A stretch of DNA of 64,000 nucleotides from Brooklawnia sp032229645 (GCA_963722295.1 CAVRLB010000001.1:496001-560000), one strand, 5' to 3'. Shown: positions 7,750-16,654, numbered from the stretch's first letter. The notes: generated by a model from the sequence alone, not told the origin. A program made the numbers and translations.

Positions 7750-9252
7750 TCAGGAGAGCTTCTCCAGAATCAGCTCGCGGACGCGGGCCGCGTCGGCTTG
7801 TCCTCGCATCGCCTTCATGACCGCACCGATCAACGCGCCGGCCGCTTGTACCTTGCCGTCGCGGATCTTCTGAGCAACCGCCGGATTCGCCTCAATCGCG
7901 GCGTCCACGGCCGCCGACAAGGCACCATCATCGCTGACCACCACCAGTCCACGAGCCGCCACCACATCGGCCGGCTCGCCTTCACCGGCGAGCACGCCGT
8001 CGATCACCTGACGGGCCAGTTTGTCGCTCAGCGTGCCGTCGTCCACCAGCTCCTGCAAGACGGCCACCTGGGCCGGGGTCATGCCCACCTCGTCCAGCGC
8101 GACGCCGTTCTCGTTGGAGCGGCGGGCCAGATCGCTGACCCACCACTTGCGAGCGGCCGACGCCGTCGCGCCTGCCTCGACGGTCGCCGCGATGAGCTCA
8201 AGCGCCCCTTCGACGCCGTTCACGTCGCGCATCTCGAGATCGGTGAATCCCCATTCGGCCTGCAAATGCGCACGGCGCTCGGCTGGTGGCTCGGGCAGCG
8301 TGGCTCGCAGTTCCTCAACCCACTCGCGGCTCGGCGCCACCGGCACGAGATCGGGCTCCGGGAAGTAGCGGTAGTCTTCGGCCTCTTCCTTCGAGCGTCC
8401 CGCGGTGGTGAAGCCACCCTCGTTCCACATCCGGGTCTCCTGATGAACCCTGCCACCGGACGCGAGTACGGCCGCCTGTCGGCAGATCTCAAAGCGCAGT
8501 GCGCCCTCGACTGACTTCAGCGAGTTCACGTTCTTGGTTTCGGTGCGGGTGCCCAGTTCGGTCGATCCCTTCGGCATCAGCGAGACGTTCGCGTCACAGC
8601 GCATGTTGCCGCGCTCCATCCGCGCCTCCGAAACGCCGAGCGCGCGCATCATCTCGCGCAGATAGGCCATATAGGCCCGGCCGACCTCGGGACCCTTCGC
8701 GCCGGTGCCGAACACCGGACGAGTGACGATCTCCATCAGCGGCACGCCTGCACGGTTGTAGTCGACCAGCGAATGGCCCGCGCCTTGGATGCGGCCCGAG
8801 CCGCCGACGTGGGTGTTCTTGCCGGCGTCTTCCTCCATATGCACGCGCTCGATCGGGATCACATAGCTGCGGCCATCGAGTTCAACGGTGACCTCGCCGT
8901 CGACGCACAACGGCTCGTCGTATTGCGAGACCTGGTAGTCCTTCGGCATGTCCGGATAGAAGTAATTCTTGCGGGCGAAGCGGCACCATTCGGCGATACC
9001 GCAGCCCAGTGACAGACCGATCCGGATCGCAGATTCGACGGCCTTCCTATTGACCACCGGCAGCGAGCCGGGCAATCCCAGGCAGACCGGGCAGGTGTGG
9101 CTGTTCGGTGCACCACCGAACTCGGTCGTGCAGCCACACCACATCTTGGACGCAGTATTCAGCTCGACGTGCACCTCGAGACCCAGCACCACATCGAAGC
9201 GCTCCATCGCCTCGTCGTAGTCCATCAGCTCATCGCTCGCATAGACGCTCAT
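7750..9252 (-). CDS. gatB: Aspartyl/glutamyl-tRNA amidotransferase subunit B
   Basis: GatB is the kinase/tRNA-binding subunit that activates mischarged Glu-tRNA(Gln) or Asp-tRNA(Asn) with ATP for transamidation. The 500-residue protein has the expected GLEVHVELNT block, zinc cysteines (CGCTTEFGG..., CPVCLGLPGSLPV), the DYNRAGVPLMEIV motif and a C-terminal YqeY-like helical tail. The ATG start overlaps the gatA stop by ATGA (9249-9252). It is the last gene of gatCAB. Confidence 0.98.
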   Translation of the reverse strand: MSVYASDELMDYDEAMERFDVVLGLEVHVELNTASKMWCGCTTEFGGAPNSHTCPVCLGLPGSLPVVNRKAVESAIRIGLSLGCGIAEWCRFARKNYFYPDMPKDYQVSQYDEPLCVDGEVTVELDGRSYVIPIERVHMEEDAGKNTHVGGSGRIQGAGHSLVDYNRAGVPLMEIVTRPVFGTGAKGPEVGRAYMAYLREMMRALGVSEARMERGNMRCDANVSLMPKGSTELGTRTETKNVNSLKSVEGALRFEICRQAAVLASGGRVHQETRMWNEGGFTTAGRSKEEAEDYRYFPEPDLVPVAPSREWVEELRATLPEPPAERRAHLQAEWGFTDLEMRDVNGVEGALELIAATVEAGATASAARKWWVSDLARRSNENGVALDEVGMTPAQVAVLQELVDDGTLSDKLARQVIDGVLAGEGEPADVVAARGLVVVSDDGALSAAVDAAIEANPAVAQKIRDGKVQAAGALIGAVMKAMRGQADAARVRELILEKLS

Positions 9253-10778
9253 CGCGTTCTCCCCTCACGGCTGGCGGCCTGGCCGACCTCGGGTATCCGG
9301 TCGAGCAGCGGTGATCCCCAGCGATCATTGAGCGCGGCCTCCAGGGCCCCGCCGAGCAGATAGCAGCGATCATCGGCCATCGCGGGGGCCATCACCTGCA
9401 GGCCGACCGGCAACCCATCCTCGGCGGCCAATCCGATCGGGAAGCTCGCCGCGCTGATCCCGGCAAGGTTCGCCGGGATCGTGCACAGGTCGGACTTGTA
9501 CATCGCCATTGGATCGTTGGTCCGCTCGCCGAACTTGAACGCGGTAGTCGGTGCCGTCGGCGAGATCAACACATCGCACTTGCCGAAGGCGTTCGCGAAG
9601 TCCCGCGCGATCAGGGTGCGCATCTTCTGAGCCGACCCGTAGTAGGCGTCGTAGTAGCCCGCCGACAGCGCGTAGGTGCCAATCATGATGCGGCGCTTCG
9701 CCTCATCCCCGAAACCGGCGGCGCGGCTGAACCGCATGACCTGCTCGGTGGACGCGGACCCGTCGTCGCCGACGCGCAGGCCGTAACGCATGCCGTCGTA
9801 GCGCGACAGGTTGCTTGATACCTCGGCGGGCATGATCAGGTAATAGGTCGCCAGTGCGTAATCGAAGTGCGGGCAGCTGACCTCGACGATGTCTGCGCCC
9901 AGGCCGGAGAGCAGTTCGACTGCCTCGGCGAATCGCTGCTCGACGCCGGGCGCATAGCCCTCGCCGCCCAACTCGTGGACGACACCGATGCGTAGACCTT
10001 TGATGTCGGCCTTTCGGGCCGCCGCGACCACGTCGGGCAGCGGGGAGTCGATCGAGGTGGAATCGGCCGGATCGTGGCCGCCGATGACCTCGTGCAGCAA
10101 TGCCGCGTCCAGCACGTTGCGGGCGCACGGTCCGGGTTGATCGAGCGAGGACGCCATCGCGATCACGCCGAATCGGGAGACTCCGCCGTAGGTCGGCTTG
10201 GTACCGACGGTGCCGGTCACCGCGGCGGGCTGACGGATCGAGCCGCCGGTGTCGGTGCCGATCGCCAGTGGGGCCTCGAACGCTGCCACGCAGGCGGACG
10301 AGCCGCCGCCCGAGCCGCCCGGGATCCGTTCCAGATCCCACGGGTTGTGGGTCGGCCCGTAAGCCGACGACTCGGTGGACGATCCCATCGCGAACTCGTC
10401 GAGGTTCGTCTTGCCGAGGATCACCAGGCCAGCTGCCAGCAGCCTGTCAACCACGGTGGAGTTGTATGGCGGGATCCAGCCCTCCAGAATGCGGGAGGCG
10501 GCGGTGGTCGGCAGTCCCTGGTAGCAGAAGAGATCCTTCACACCGATCGGCACGCCGGCCAGCGGGCCCAGCCTCTCGCCTGCGGCAACCTTCGCATCGA
10601 CCGCGCGAGCCTGTTGCAGTGCGCGTTCGGCGTCGATGGCCAAGAATGCATGCACGTCGGTGTCCACCTGCGCGATGCGGTCCAGATGAGCCTGGGTGAC
10701 CTCTTCGGAACTCTGCTCGCCCGCCGCGATCCGGCGGGCTAGTTCCGCGGCGGTCTGCTTGATCGTGGACGACATCAT
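9249..10778 (-). CDS. gatA: Aspartyl/glutamyl-tRNA amidotransferase subunit A
   Basis: GatA is the amidase-signature glutaminase that supplies ammonia to GatB. Its catalytic triad is visible as Lys81 (GVPIGVKDLF), cis-Ser156 (GGSGGGS) and nucleophile Ser180 (TDTGGSIRQPA). The 509-residue length is slightly above the norm. It is translationally coupled on both sides, with an ATGA overlap with gatC at 10775-10778 and with gatB at 9249-9252. Confidence 0.98.
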   Translation of the reverse strand: MMSSTIKQTAAELARRIAAGEQSSEEVTQAHLDRIAQVDTDVHAFLAIDAERALQQARAVDAKVAAGERLGPLAGVPIGVKDLFCYQGLPTTAASRILEGWIPPYNSTVVDRLLAAGLVILGKTNLDEFAMGSSTESSAYGPTHNPWDLERIPGGSGGGSSACVAAFEAPLAIGTDTGGSIRQPAAVTGTVGTKPTYGGVSRFGVIAMASSLDQPGPCARNVLDAALLHEVIGGHDPADSTSIDSPLPDVVAAARKADIKGLRIGVVHELGGEGYAPGVEQRFAEAVELLSGLGADIVEVSCPHFDYALATYYLIMPAEVSSNLSRYDGMRYGLRVGDDGSASTEQVMRFSRAAGFGDEAKRRIMIGTYALSAGYYDAYYGSAQKMRTLIARDFANAFGKCDVLISPTAPTTAFKFGERTNDPMAMYKSDLCTIPANLAGISAASFPIGLAAEDGLPVGLQVMAPAMADDRCYLLGGALEAALNDRWGSPLLDRIPEVGQAASREGRTR

Positions 10779-11071
10779 TCCTCCGCATCCAGAATCCGCG
10801 GGACGCGGAATTGATTCTCCTCGACGGCCGGCGCAGCGGCCAGCATTGCGGACGCCGGGTAACTCGGACGCACCTGGTCATCGCGGAAGACATTGACCAG
10901 CGGCACCGCATGCGACATCGGTGGTACATCGTCGTCGATGGCCTCGGCGAGGGTGGCCATCGATGCCAGGATCTCATCCATCTGCGGAGCCAGCCGGGCC
11001 AGTTCTTCCTCAGTCAGTTCGATGCGGGCCAGATCGGCCAGCTTCGCGACGTCCTGCGCGGTCAAAGCCAC
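10775..11071 (-). CDS. gatC: Aspartyl/glutamyl-tRNA amidotransferase subunit C
   Basis: GatC is the small subunit that wraps around and stabilises GatA. The 98-residue reading starts at GTG 11071, which has AGGAG five bases upstream. An ATG at 11095 would add eight residues and has no ribosome-binding site. Family features are VAKLADLARIELTEEEL near the N-terminus and LRVPRILD-like FRVPRILDAEE at the end. A TANNNT-type box TAAGAT (11146-11151, minus strand) abuts the dispersed hairpin repeat upstream and may be the operon promoter. Confidence 0.93.
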   Translation of the reverse strand: MALTAQDVAKLADLARIELTEEELARLAPQMDEILASMATLAEAIDDDVPPMSHAVPLVNVFRDDQVRPSYPASAMLAAAPAVEENQFRVPRILDAEE

Positions 11072-11149
11072 GAGCACTCCTGTTGTGTCGTCCACGCCAC
11101 CGGTCCCGGCGGCCAGGCCATCTGGGTGACGGCCAACTCACGAGACATC

Positions 11150-11201
11150 TTAGGACCCTCCAGAGAATTACCGCTGCGTGTCAATTCCCTGTCAGGCCCT
11201 T
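11150..11201 (-). repeat. Dispersed hairpin repeat, copy 1
   Basis: This 52-bp unit lies between the sugar transporter stop and gatC. On the minus strand, CAGGGAATT pairs with AATTCTCTG (one G-U) around the loop GACACGCAGCGGT. Its first 33 bases (11150-11182) are an exact reverse complement of 12822-12854, so the transporter gene is bracketed by inverted copies. A third related copy lies at 51989-52039. The function is unknown. Confidence 0.75.
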
Positions 11202-11212
11202 GGTGGCTGTGC

Positions 11213-12637
11213 TCAGGACGCCTTGACCGCCGGTTTCGGCGAACGGGCCGGGCGAGAGGCCATCAGTTCCTCGATCTCCTCGAGGCTGCGGTTCGAGGTT
11301 TCCGGCAGATGACGGGCCGCCAGCCACAAGGCGATGACATTGAGCACCGCGAAGGTCATGAAGACCGGCCCAAGACCGACCCAGCCCAGCAGCACCGGGA
11401 AACTGAACGTGATCACCGCGTTGGCCAGCCACTGGACGAGCACCGACAGACCAACCCCGAGCCCGCGGATACGCAACGGGAAGACCTCGGAGATCATCAC
11501 CCAGGTGACCGGGGAGACGGCGCCCTGCTGACCGGTCAGGAAGACCAGCATCAAGATCAACACCAGCCAGGTGGCACCCTGTCCCTCGGTAACCAGCGAG
11601 ATCACGCCGATGCCGAGCAGCGAGAAGATGATCAGCACCTGACCCAAGGCCAGCAGCTTCTTGCGCTTCAGCTTGCGTACCAACACCAGGCCCGCCAAAG
11701 CGGCCAGCACACTGATGACGCCGTTGGCGATGGTCGCCGTCAGCGCGGCGTTCGTCCCGATACCGGTCGATTCCAGAATCCGCGGCGCGTAGTACATGAT
11801 CGCGTTGACACCGGTGATCTGCTGAATGACCGACAACCCCATCCCGATCACCACAATGCGCAGCACCCACGGCAGCCGCAGCGCACCGAATCCCAGTGAT
11901 TCTTGGGAGTCGTTCTTGTCGATGGTGGAACGGATCTGATCGATCTGCGCCTCGGCGTGCTCGGCGCCGACCCTGGCCAGCGCGTGACGAGCCTCGTCCT
12001 CGCGGTTCTGCGCGACGAACCAGCGCGGCGATTCCGGCATCAGCCGCATGCCGATCCACAACCCGATAGCGGGGATCGAAGCCAAGATAAGCATCCAGCG
12101 CCACGACGACGATTCGCCGTAAAGCTGCGCGATCAGCGCATTGTTGGTGTAGGCGAGCAATTGACCGGTGACGATCATCACCTGATCGATCGCAACGATC
12201 GAACCACGACGCTCGGCCGGTGAGACCTCGGCCAGGTAGACCGGCACCGTGGTCGATGCGCCGCCGACGGCGATGCCCAGCACCACCCGGAAGAAGGCCA
12301 TCACGTGCATGGTCGGAGACAGTGCGGCACCGACAGCGCCGACGAAGAAGATGACGGCCAACCAGAGCAGCATCCGTCGGCGTCCGAATCGATCCGACAG
12401 GCCGCCGCCGAAGACCGAACCGAATGCCGCACCGATGGGCAGCGCAGCGGTGATGATGCCCTCCGCCACATTGCTCAGCCCCAGACCGCCGTCGGCGACC
12501 GGGTGAGCCATGAACGGCAATGCGCCGGAGATCACGCCGGTGTCGTAACCGAAGAGCAGACTGCCCAAAGTGGCGATCAGGGCGACTGCCCAGATCGGCA
12601 ATGGACGAACTGCGGGACTAGCATTGGCGGTCGACAT
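11213..12637 (-). CDS. Sugar:proton symporter, MFS sugar porter family
   Basis: The 474-residue membrane protein has 12 predicted helices. Sugar-porter signatures present are GYDTGVISGALPF (helix 1), DRFGRRRML (loop 2-3), the PESPRWFVAQ motif before the central loop, IQQITGVNAIMYYAP in helix 7, and a C-terminal PETSNRSLEEIEE motif. It resembles bacterial xylose/arabinose/glucose symporters; the exact sugar cannot be told. The ATG at 12637 has AGGAGG nine bases upstream; the ATG at 12742 would lie in the hairpin-repeat region. A TACTAT -10-like box lies next to the repeat in its upstream region. Confidence 0.93.
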   Translation of the reverse strand: MSTANASPAVRPLPIWAVALIATLGSLLFGYDTGVISGALPFMAHPVADGGLGLSNVAEGIITAALPIGAAFGSVFGGGLSDRFGRRRMLLWLAVIFFVGAVGAALSPTMHVMAFFRVVLGIAVGGASTTVPVYLAEVSPAERRGSIVAIDQVMIVTGQLLAYTNNALIAQLYGESSSWRWMLILASIPAIGLWIGMRLMPESPRWFVAQNREDEARHALARVGAEHAEAQIDQIRSTIDKNDSQESLGFGALRLPWVLRIVVIGMGLSVIQQITGVNAIMYYAPRILESTGIGTNAALTATIANGVISVLAALAGLVLVRKLKRKKLLALGQVLIIFSLLGIGVISLVTEGQGATWLVLILMLVFLTGQQGAVSPVTWVMISEVFPLRIRGLGVGLSVLVQWLANAVITFSFPVLLGWVGLGPVFMTFAVLNVIALWLAARHLPETSNRSLEEIEELMASRPARSPKPAVKAS

Positions 12638-12688
12638 ACGGCCATTCCTCCTAGCTGGAACCCCGGGTTGGGTCCGCTGGTACATAGT

Positions 12689-12854
12689 AAGGGCCTGACA
12701 GAGAATTAGCGCGTCGAGTGGCGGTTTCTGGGCGGGATGCATGATAAGGCGGAGGTTCGCCCTCGTGCTGGTAGCACGTGGGCGCGGCCGACAACGCGAT
12801 CAGGCGCCCGATCCAGGAAGCGACACGCAGCGGTAATTCTCTGGAGGGTCCTAA
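12689..12854 (+). repeat. Dispersed hairpin repeat, copy 2, split by about 114 bp
   Basis: The two halves of the 52-bp repeat are present at 12689-12707 and 12822-12854 but separated by about 114 bp of unrelated sequence. The second half matches copy 1 exactly over 33 bp in inverse orientation. The 10-bp arms CAGAGAATTA (12699-12708) and TAATTCTCTG (12834-12843) remain complementary. The element occupies the intergenic region between the divergent transporter and ACT-domain genes, where it would affect both promoters. Confidence 0.65.
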
Positions 12855-12922
12855 ATGCAATGTCATCTGATCGAAACGTGTCCTATTCCTGGCCGGTTTG
12901 CTCAACGGGCAGACTGAGTGAC

Positions 12923-13600
12923 ATGTTCTTGCTGCGAATCCAGATGCCCGATCGTTCCGGCGCGCTCGGCCAGGTGGCCACCGCTATCGGTTCGGTTGGT
13001 GCGGACATCCACCTGATAGAGGTTGTGGAGAAGGCAACCAGCCGGACCGTTATCGATGACTTCCTGCTGCAGCTGTCCCCCGGTACCCTGCCCGAAGACC
13101 TGGTCTCGGCCTGCCTGCAACTGGACGGGGTTCAGGTGCTCTGGCTTTCCCGCTACCCCGACGGCTACGGCATCGAATCCGACGTGGCGATCGCCAGCGA
13201 GATCGGCGAGCACCAGGAGCGAGCGCTCGAGGTTCTCTTGGAGCGGGTTCCCCAGGTCTTCCATGCGCAGTGGGCCGCGGTCATCGGGATCAAGGAAGAG
13301 AAGGTACTGATGGGTACCGAGAACGCTCCCCAGCTGGGCGCAGAGCAGATCGCGGCCCTCGAACCGTTCACCATCGAGCACTTCTCCGAGATGTCGGAAG
13401 CCTGGCTGCCGGGTTGGGGCGGGGTGGCGCTGGCGGTGATTCCCGCCGGACCGGAACGGCTGCTGGTGGCCGCCCGTCACGGTGGCCCCGATTTCCTTGA
13501 ATCGGAGCTGTACCGGCTGCATCATCTCGTCCGGCTTGCCAAGGGCACCCGTGGCGACAAGCCGGCCACCCACCACGCTGCCATGCCCGCGGAGAACTAG
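12923..13600 (+). CDS. ACT-domain protein
   Basis: The 225-residue protein begins MFLLRIQMPDRSGALGQVATAIG, an ACT-domain N-terminus (beta-alpha-beta, small-molecule-binding) of about 75 residues. The rest (IGIKEEKVLMGTENAPQL, AVIPAGPERLLVAARHGGP) resembles a degenerate GAF-like sensor domain but has no catalytic motif. It may sense an amino acid; the partner is unknown. An alternative ATG at 12860, preceded by GGAGGG that belongs to repeat copy 2, would add 21 poorly conserved-looking residues. The downstream membrane gene starts 16 nt later and may be co-transcribed. Confidence 0.75.
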   Translation: MFLLRIQMPDRSGALGQVATAIGSVGADIHLIEVVEKATSRTVIDDFLLQLSPGTLPEDLVSACLQLDGVQVLWLSRYPDGYGIESDVAIASEIGEHQERALEVLLERVPQVFHAQWAAVIGIKEEKVLMGTENAPQLGAEQIAALEPFTIEHFSEMSEAWLPGWGGVALAVIPAGPERLLVAARHGGPDFLESELYRLHHLVRLAKGTRGDKPATHHAAMPAEN

Positions 13601-13616
13601 CTGACATACTGGGCGC

Positions 13617-14120
13617 ATGCACGGAGTCTGGTGGCACCTTCTGCTGGCCGTGGGCTTCGGCCTGGTCGGAGCGTTGGTTCCGGTGCTGAACGGTGAGGCG
13701 TTCATTGCCGCCACCCTGGCCGCGCGTCTCATCGGCCCGGTCGAGGTCGGGGTTTGTCTTGGGCTGGGCCAAGGCCTCGGCAAGATGATCCTCTTCCAGG
13801 CGGTCCGGCAGGCGAAGCGGCTGCCGATTTTGCACCGCGCGTCTGCCGAGCACCCGTCCCCCGAACCCGGCAGCTGGCGATACCGCTGGGCGCGCCTGGT
13901 GGAGTGGGGCACGGCATTGGTCGAGAGCCCACGCTGGGGTCCACTCGGATTGTTTCTCTCGGGCTCGCTCAGCGTGCCGCCGAACTACGCGACCACAATC
14001 GTGGTCGCGACCACGAAGATCAACTTCGCGGTCTTCTCGATCTGCATCACGGTGGGCTTCATCGTCCGTTACGTGGTGGTCGCTTTCGCGTTGACAGGGG
14101 TCTTCAAGCAACTCTTCTGA
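13617..14120 (+). CDS. Small membrane protein, VTT/DedA-like
   Basis: The 167-residue protein has hydrophobic segments at about residues 5-40, 45-60 and 105-165. The G-x-LGQGLGKMILFQAVRQ stretch and NYATTIVVATTKINFAVF resemble small VTT-domain (YqaA/DedA-related) membrane proteins. It starts 16 nt after the ACT-domain gene in the same direction. Members of the broader family are lipid scramblase- or transporter-like; no specific role can be assigned. No ribosome-binding site is obvious before the ATG. Confidence 0.6.
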   Translation: MHGVWWHLLLAVGFGLVGALVPVLNGEAFIAATLAARLIGPVEVGVCLGLGQGLGKMILFQAVRQAKRLPILHRASAEHPSPEPGSWRYRWARLVEWGTALVESPRWGPLGLFLSGSLSVPPNYATTIVVATTKINFAVFSICITVGFIVRYVVVAFALTGVFKQLF

Positions 14121-14137
14121 CCCGGCCGGCCAACAGG

Positions 14138-14377
14138 TCAGGCAGTGATTCCCATCAGGATCTTATAGAAGAAGTTGCCCAGCAGGAAAAGCGCCACGAC
14201 AAGCGCCGAGAAGGCAGCGGTGACGGTCCAGCGGGCACGCTTCTTCTGCTTCGTGGTCGGAACCCGCTGCGGCCCCCACTCCCCGATCACCGGCTGCACC
14301 CGCACCGGGATGTCGGAGCTGAGGTTGAGGTCGCTGCTCACGACCTTCAATTTGTTCATGGTGGTCTTCAACCGCAT
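14138..14377 (-). CDS. Small single-pass membrane protein, unknown function
   Basis: The 79-residue protein has a polar N-terminal half (SSDLNLSSDIPVRVQPVIGEWGP), a basic stretch KQKKRAR and one strongly hydrophobic segment WTVTAAFSALVVALFLLGNFF near the C-terminus. It is probably oriented with the N-terminus inside. There is no Shine-Dalgarno. A TACTAT box sits exactly 7 nt before the ATG, the geometry of actinobacterial leaderless mRNAs. A second in-frame ATG lies six codons further. No family is recognised. Confidence 0.6.
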   Translation of the reverse strand: MRLKTTMNKLKVVSSDLNLSSDIPVRVQPVIGEWGPQRVPTTKQKKRARWTVTAAFSALVVALFLLGNFFYKILMGITA

Positions 14378-14487
14378 GGGGTCGATAGTACTGGTCGTGG
14401 ATCACGCCACCTCGAGCACGATCTCGGGCGCATCACAGAGCACCGCAAGAACGGCGACCTGTGCGGGCTTTGCAGTAGCCCAGGACC

Positions 14488-15483
14488 TCAGTCCGCCAGC
14501 CGTTCGCTGACCAATCCGGCGGCTTCGTTCAGGTTCTCAAACAGCCGCGCCACCGAAGGGGCATCCCAACCGGCCAATCCGCAGGCCGGAGTAAGGACGA
14601 CCTGATCGTCGAGTACCTGTGGGTCGATCTCAAGGACCCGCAGCACCCGCAGGGCCGCCGTGGTCAGCTCATCGACCGATGGCACGCGGACTTCGTCGGT
14701 TCGGGCGAGGCCCAGACCGAAGGTGCCACCATCGCTGAGCCAAGCGCCGCAGGCATCCAGCGCGGCAGTGTCGAGGTAGCGCGCGTCCAGGCATAACCCG
14801 GTGAATCCGGCTTGGGACGCCAAGTCCACCGGCATCGAGGGGCCACAGCTGTGCACCCAAACGCCCCCCACACCGTCGACCGCGCGAACGGCCGAGACGA
14901 TCTGGTGCCAGCTATCGGCAACGATCTCGGGCTTGGGCGCCGGATACCAGTGAAGTCCGGAGAAGGTCGGCAACGCCCCGGCCAGCACCGCGTCGATAAC
15001 CGGTTCGTCGAGCTGGACGATCAGCGGTCGTCCCAGGCGTTTCACCAACCGGGTCGCGAGCCGGGCGGCCGCTTCGGCCAGCGCCTGGGTCAGATCGCGA
15101 CAGGCCCCGTGGTCACCGATGATGTGGTTCATGGTCGGATGGCTGAGCCGTACCGAGGCCGCCAACGTCCAGGGGCCCGCCAGCGCGACCTTCAGCCCGC
15201 CGGTGTGGTCCTGGGTGAGCTCTTCGAAGTCGTCCAGGTCGGTGCCCCACCAGCGCCGCGCACGCCGCTGTGCGGCATCGGGGCGACTCGCCAGGCGCCA
15301 GCCATCGGGGCTCAACTCACAGGGCTGCTCGAGCAGCCCCAGCGCCCGCCCGATGATCGTCGAGGATGCATCTCTGGCCGGCACCTCGGGCCAGGCAAGC
15401 AGCCCGGGCTGCAGGTCGGCAACCATCCGGGTCGACTCGCGGAAATCGCGTCCGGGCATCGACCCCAGCCCCGTCACGAACAT
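14488..15483 (-). CDS. MetE-like (cobalamin-independent methionine synthase) C-terminal domain protein
   Basis: The 331-residue TIM-barrel protein resembles the catalytic half of MetE. Zinc-ligand motifs are present as VWVHSCG (His and Cys) and TPACGLAGW (Cys), with VQLDEPVIDAVL near the centre. The N-terminal folate-binding duplication of full-length MetE (about 750 residues) is missing. It is similar in size to a mycobacterial paralogue also encoded near mnmA and iscS. The methyl donor and acceptor are unknown. The start overlaps the mnmA stop by ATGA (15482-15485 region), so the two are translationally coupled. Confidence 0.85.
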   Translation of the reverse strand: MFVTGLGSMPGRDFRESTRMVADLQPGLLAWPEVPARDASSTIIGRALGLLEQPCELSPDGWRLASRPDAAQRRARRWWGTDLDDFEELTQDHTGGLKVALAGPWTLAASVRLSHPTMNHIIGDHGACRDLTQALAEAAARLATRLVKRLGRPLIVQLDEPVIDAVLAGALPTFSGLHWYPAPKPEIVADSWHQIVSAVRAVDGVGGVWVHSCGPSMPVDLASQAGFTGLCLDARYLDTAALDACGAWLSDGGTFGLGLARTDEVRVPSVDELTTAALRVLRVLEIDPQVLDDQVVLTPACGLAGWDAPSVARLFENLNEAAGLVSERLAD

Positions 15484-16574
15484 CAGGCCGCCGTGGCCGA
15501 GGCGCGAACCGCGGACGCGATCACCGAACTGCCGACGACCCGGTCGCCGTCATAGCAGACCGCATACTGGCCGGGAGCCACCCCTGGGTAGCCCTCGTCC
15601 AGGCGCATCACGATCTGATCCCCCTCCGTGCTGATCCAGGCGTCGCGCGGCTCGCCGTGCGCCCTGACCTGTACCTTGCCGCGCCACCGTCCGCCGCGTG
15701 CCGCTCCCGTCCAGGTCGGACGAATACCGCGCAGCTCATCGACGGCAAGATCCTCGACCGCGCCAACCGTGACCTGGCGGGATGCGGGGTCGAGCCCGAC
15801 GACGTAGCGTGGCCGGCCGTCGGCGGCCGGGATACCCAGGTTGAGCCCCTTGCGCTGACCGATGGTGAACCTGAAGGTGCCCTGATGCTTGCCGAGCTGG
15901 TGTCCTTGCCCATCGACGATCGTTCCCGGAGCGTCCCCCAGCTTCTCGGCCAGGAATCCAGCGGTATTGCCGTCGGGAATGAAGCAGATGTCGTTCGAAT
16001 CCGGCTTGTCGGCGACCGCCAGGCCGAGGTCGGCGGCCTCCGCCCGTACCTCGGACTTCAGCGAGTCGCCCAAGGGGAACAGCGAATGTGCCAGCTGATA
16101 CTGGTCGAGCACGCCGAGCACATACGACTGGTCCTTGCCCGGATCTCGAGAGCGCCTGAGCTCCAGGCCATCGGAACCATTCCGCAGCCGAGCATAGTGC
16201 CCTGTGGCGACCGCGTCATAGCCCAGGGCGATCCCCTTGGCGAGCAGCGCGGCAAACTTGATCCGCTCGTTGCAGCGCAGGCACGGGTTCGGAGTTCGGC
16301 CCGCGGCGTATTCGTCCAAGAAGTCGCCGATGACATCGTCGGCGAAGCGGTCGGAGAAGTCCCAGACGTAGAAGTCGATGCCCAGCTTGTCGGCCACCCG
16401 GCGGGCATCGTGAACGTCGGCCAGCGAGCAGCAGCCCCGCGAACCCACCCGCTGCGCCAACGGGGTGCGCGACAACGCGAGATGAACTCCGGTCACCTCG
16501 TGGCCCGCGGCAATCAGACGGGCGGTGGCAACCGAAGAATCGACGCCACCCGACATCGCCGACAACACTCGCAT
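15483..16574 (-). CDS. mnmA: tRNA-specific 2-thiouridylase
   Basis: MnmA installs sulfur at C2 of U34 in tRNA Lys/Glu/Gln, using ATP and persulfide sulfur originating from a cysteine desulfurase. The 363-residue protein shows the PP-loop SGGVDSSV at residues 9-16, NPCLRCNERIKF with one catalytic cysteine near 100, SNDICFIPDG with the second, and TIGQRKGLNLG. The start at ATG 16574 has AAGGAG eight bases upstream. It follows iscS by 80 nt and is coupled to the MetE-like gene. Confidence 0.97.
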   Translation of the reverse strand: MRVLSAMSGGVDSSVATARLIAAGHEVTGVHLALSRTPLAQRVGSRGCCSLADVHDARRVADKLGIDFYVWDFSDRFADDVIGDFLDEYAAGRTPNPCLRCNERIKFAALLAKGIALGYDAVATGHYARLRNGSDGLELRRSRDPGKDQSYVLGVLDQYQLAHSLFPLGDSLKSEVRAEAADLGLAVADKPDSNDICFIPDGNTAGFLAEKLGDAPGTIVDGQGHQLGKHQGTFRFTIGQRKGLNLGIPAADGRPRYVVGLDPASRQVTVGAVEDLAVDELRGIRPTWTGAARGGRWRGKVQVRAHGEPRDAWISTEGDQIVMRLDEGYPGVAPGQYAVCYDGDRVVGSSVIASAVRASATAA

Positions 16575-16654
16575 CTGAATAGCTCCTTCGTCGCAACGCT
16601 TTACGCGTCAACCAGTCTAGGGCTCCTCCTGAAGGCCGCCCACAGCCGCCGTTG

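Noticed and set aside
11150..11201. Short peptide frame GPSRELPLRV in the hairpin repeat copies
   Set aside because: The same frame appears in copies 1 and 2 only because the DNA is repeated; copy 3 does not preserve it and no start or ribosome-binding site accompanies it.
12750..12785. tRNA-like stretch (GGAGGTTCGCCCTC) near 12750
   Set aside because: No acceptor stem, anticodon arm or consistent D/T arms could be built; it is only a local G/C-rich palindromic segment.
12737..12860. A longer ACT-protein start or separate small gene upstream of 12860
   Set aside because: The translation runs through the split hairpin repeat and is Arg-rich with no resemblance to the family, so coding there is unlikely.
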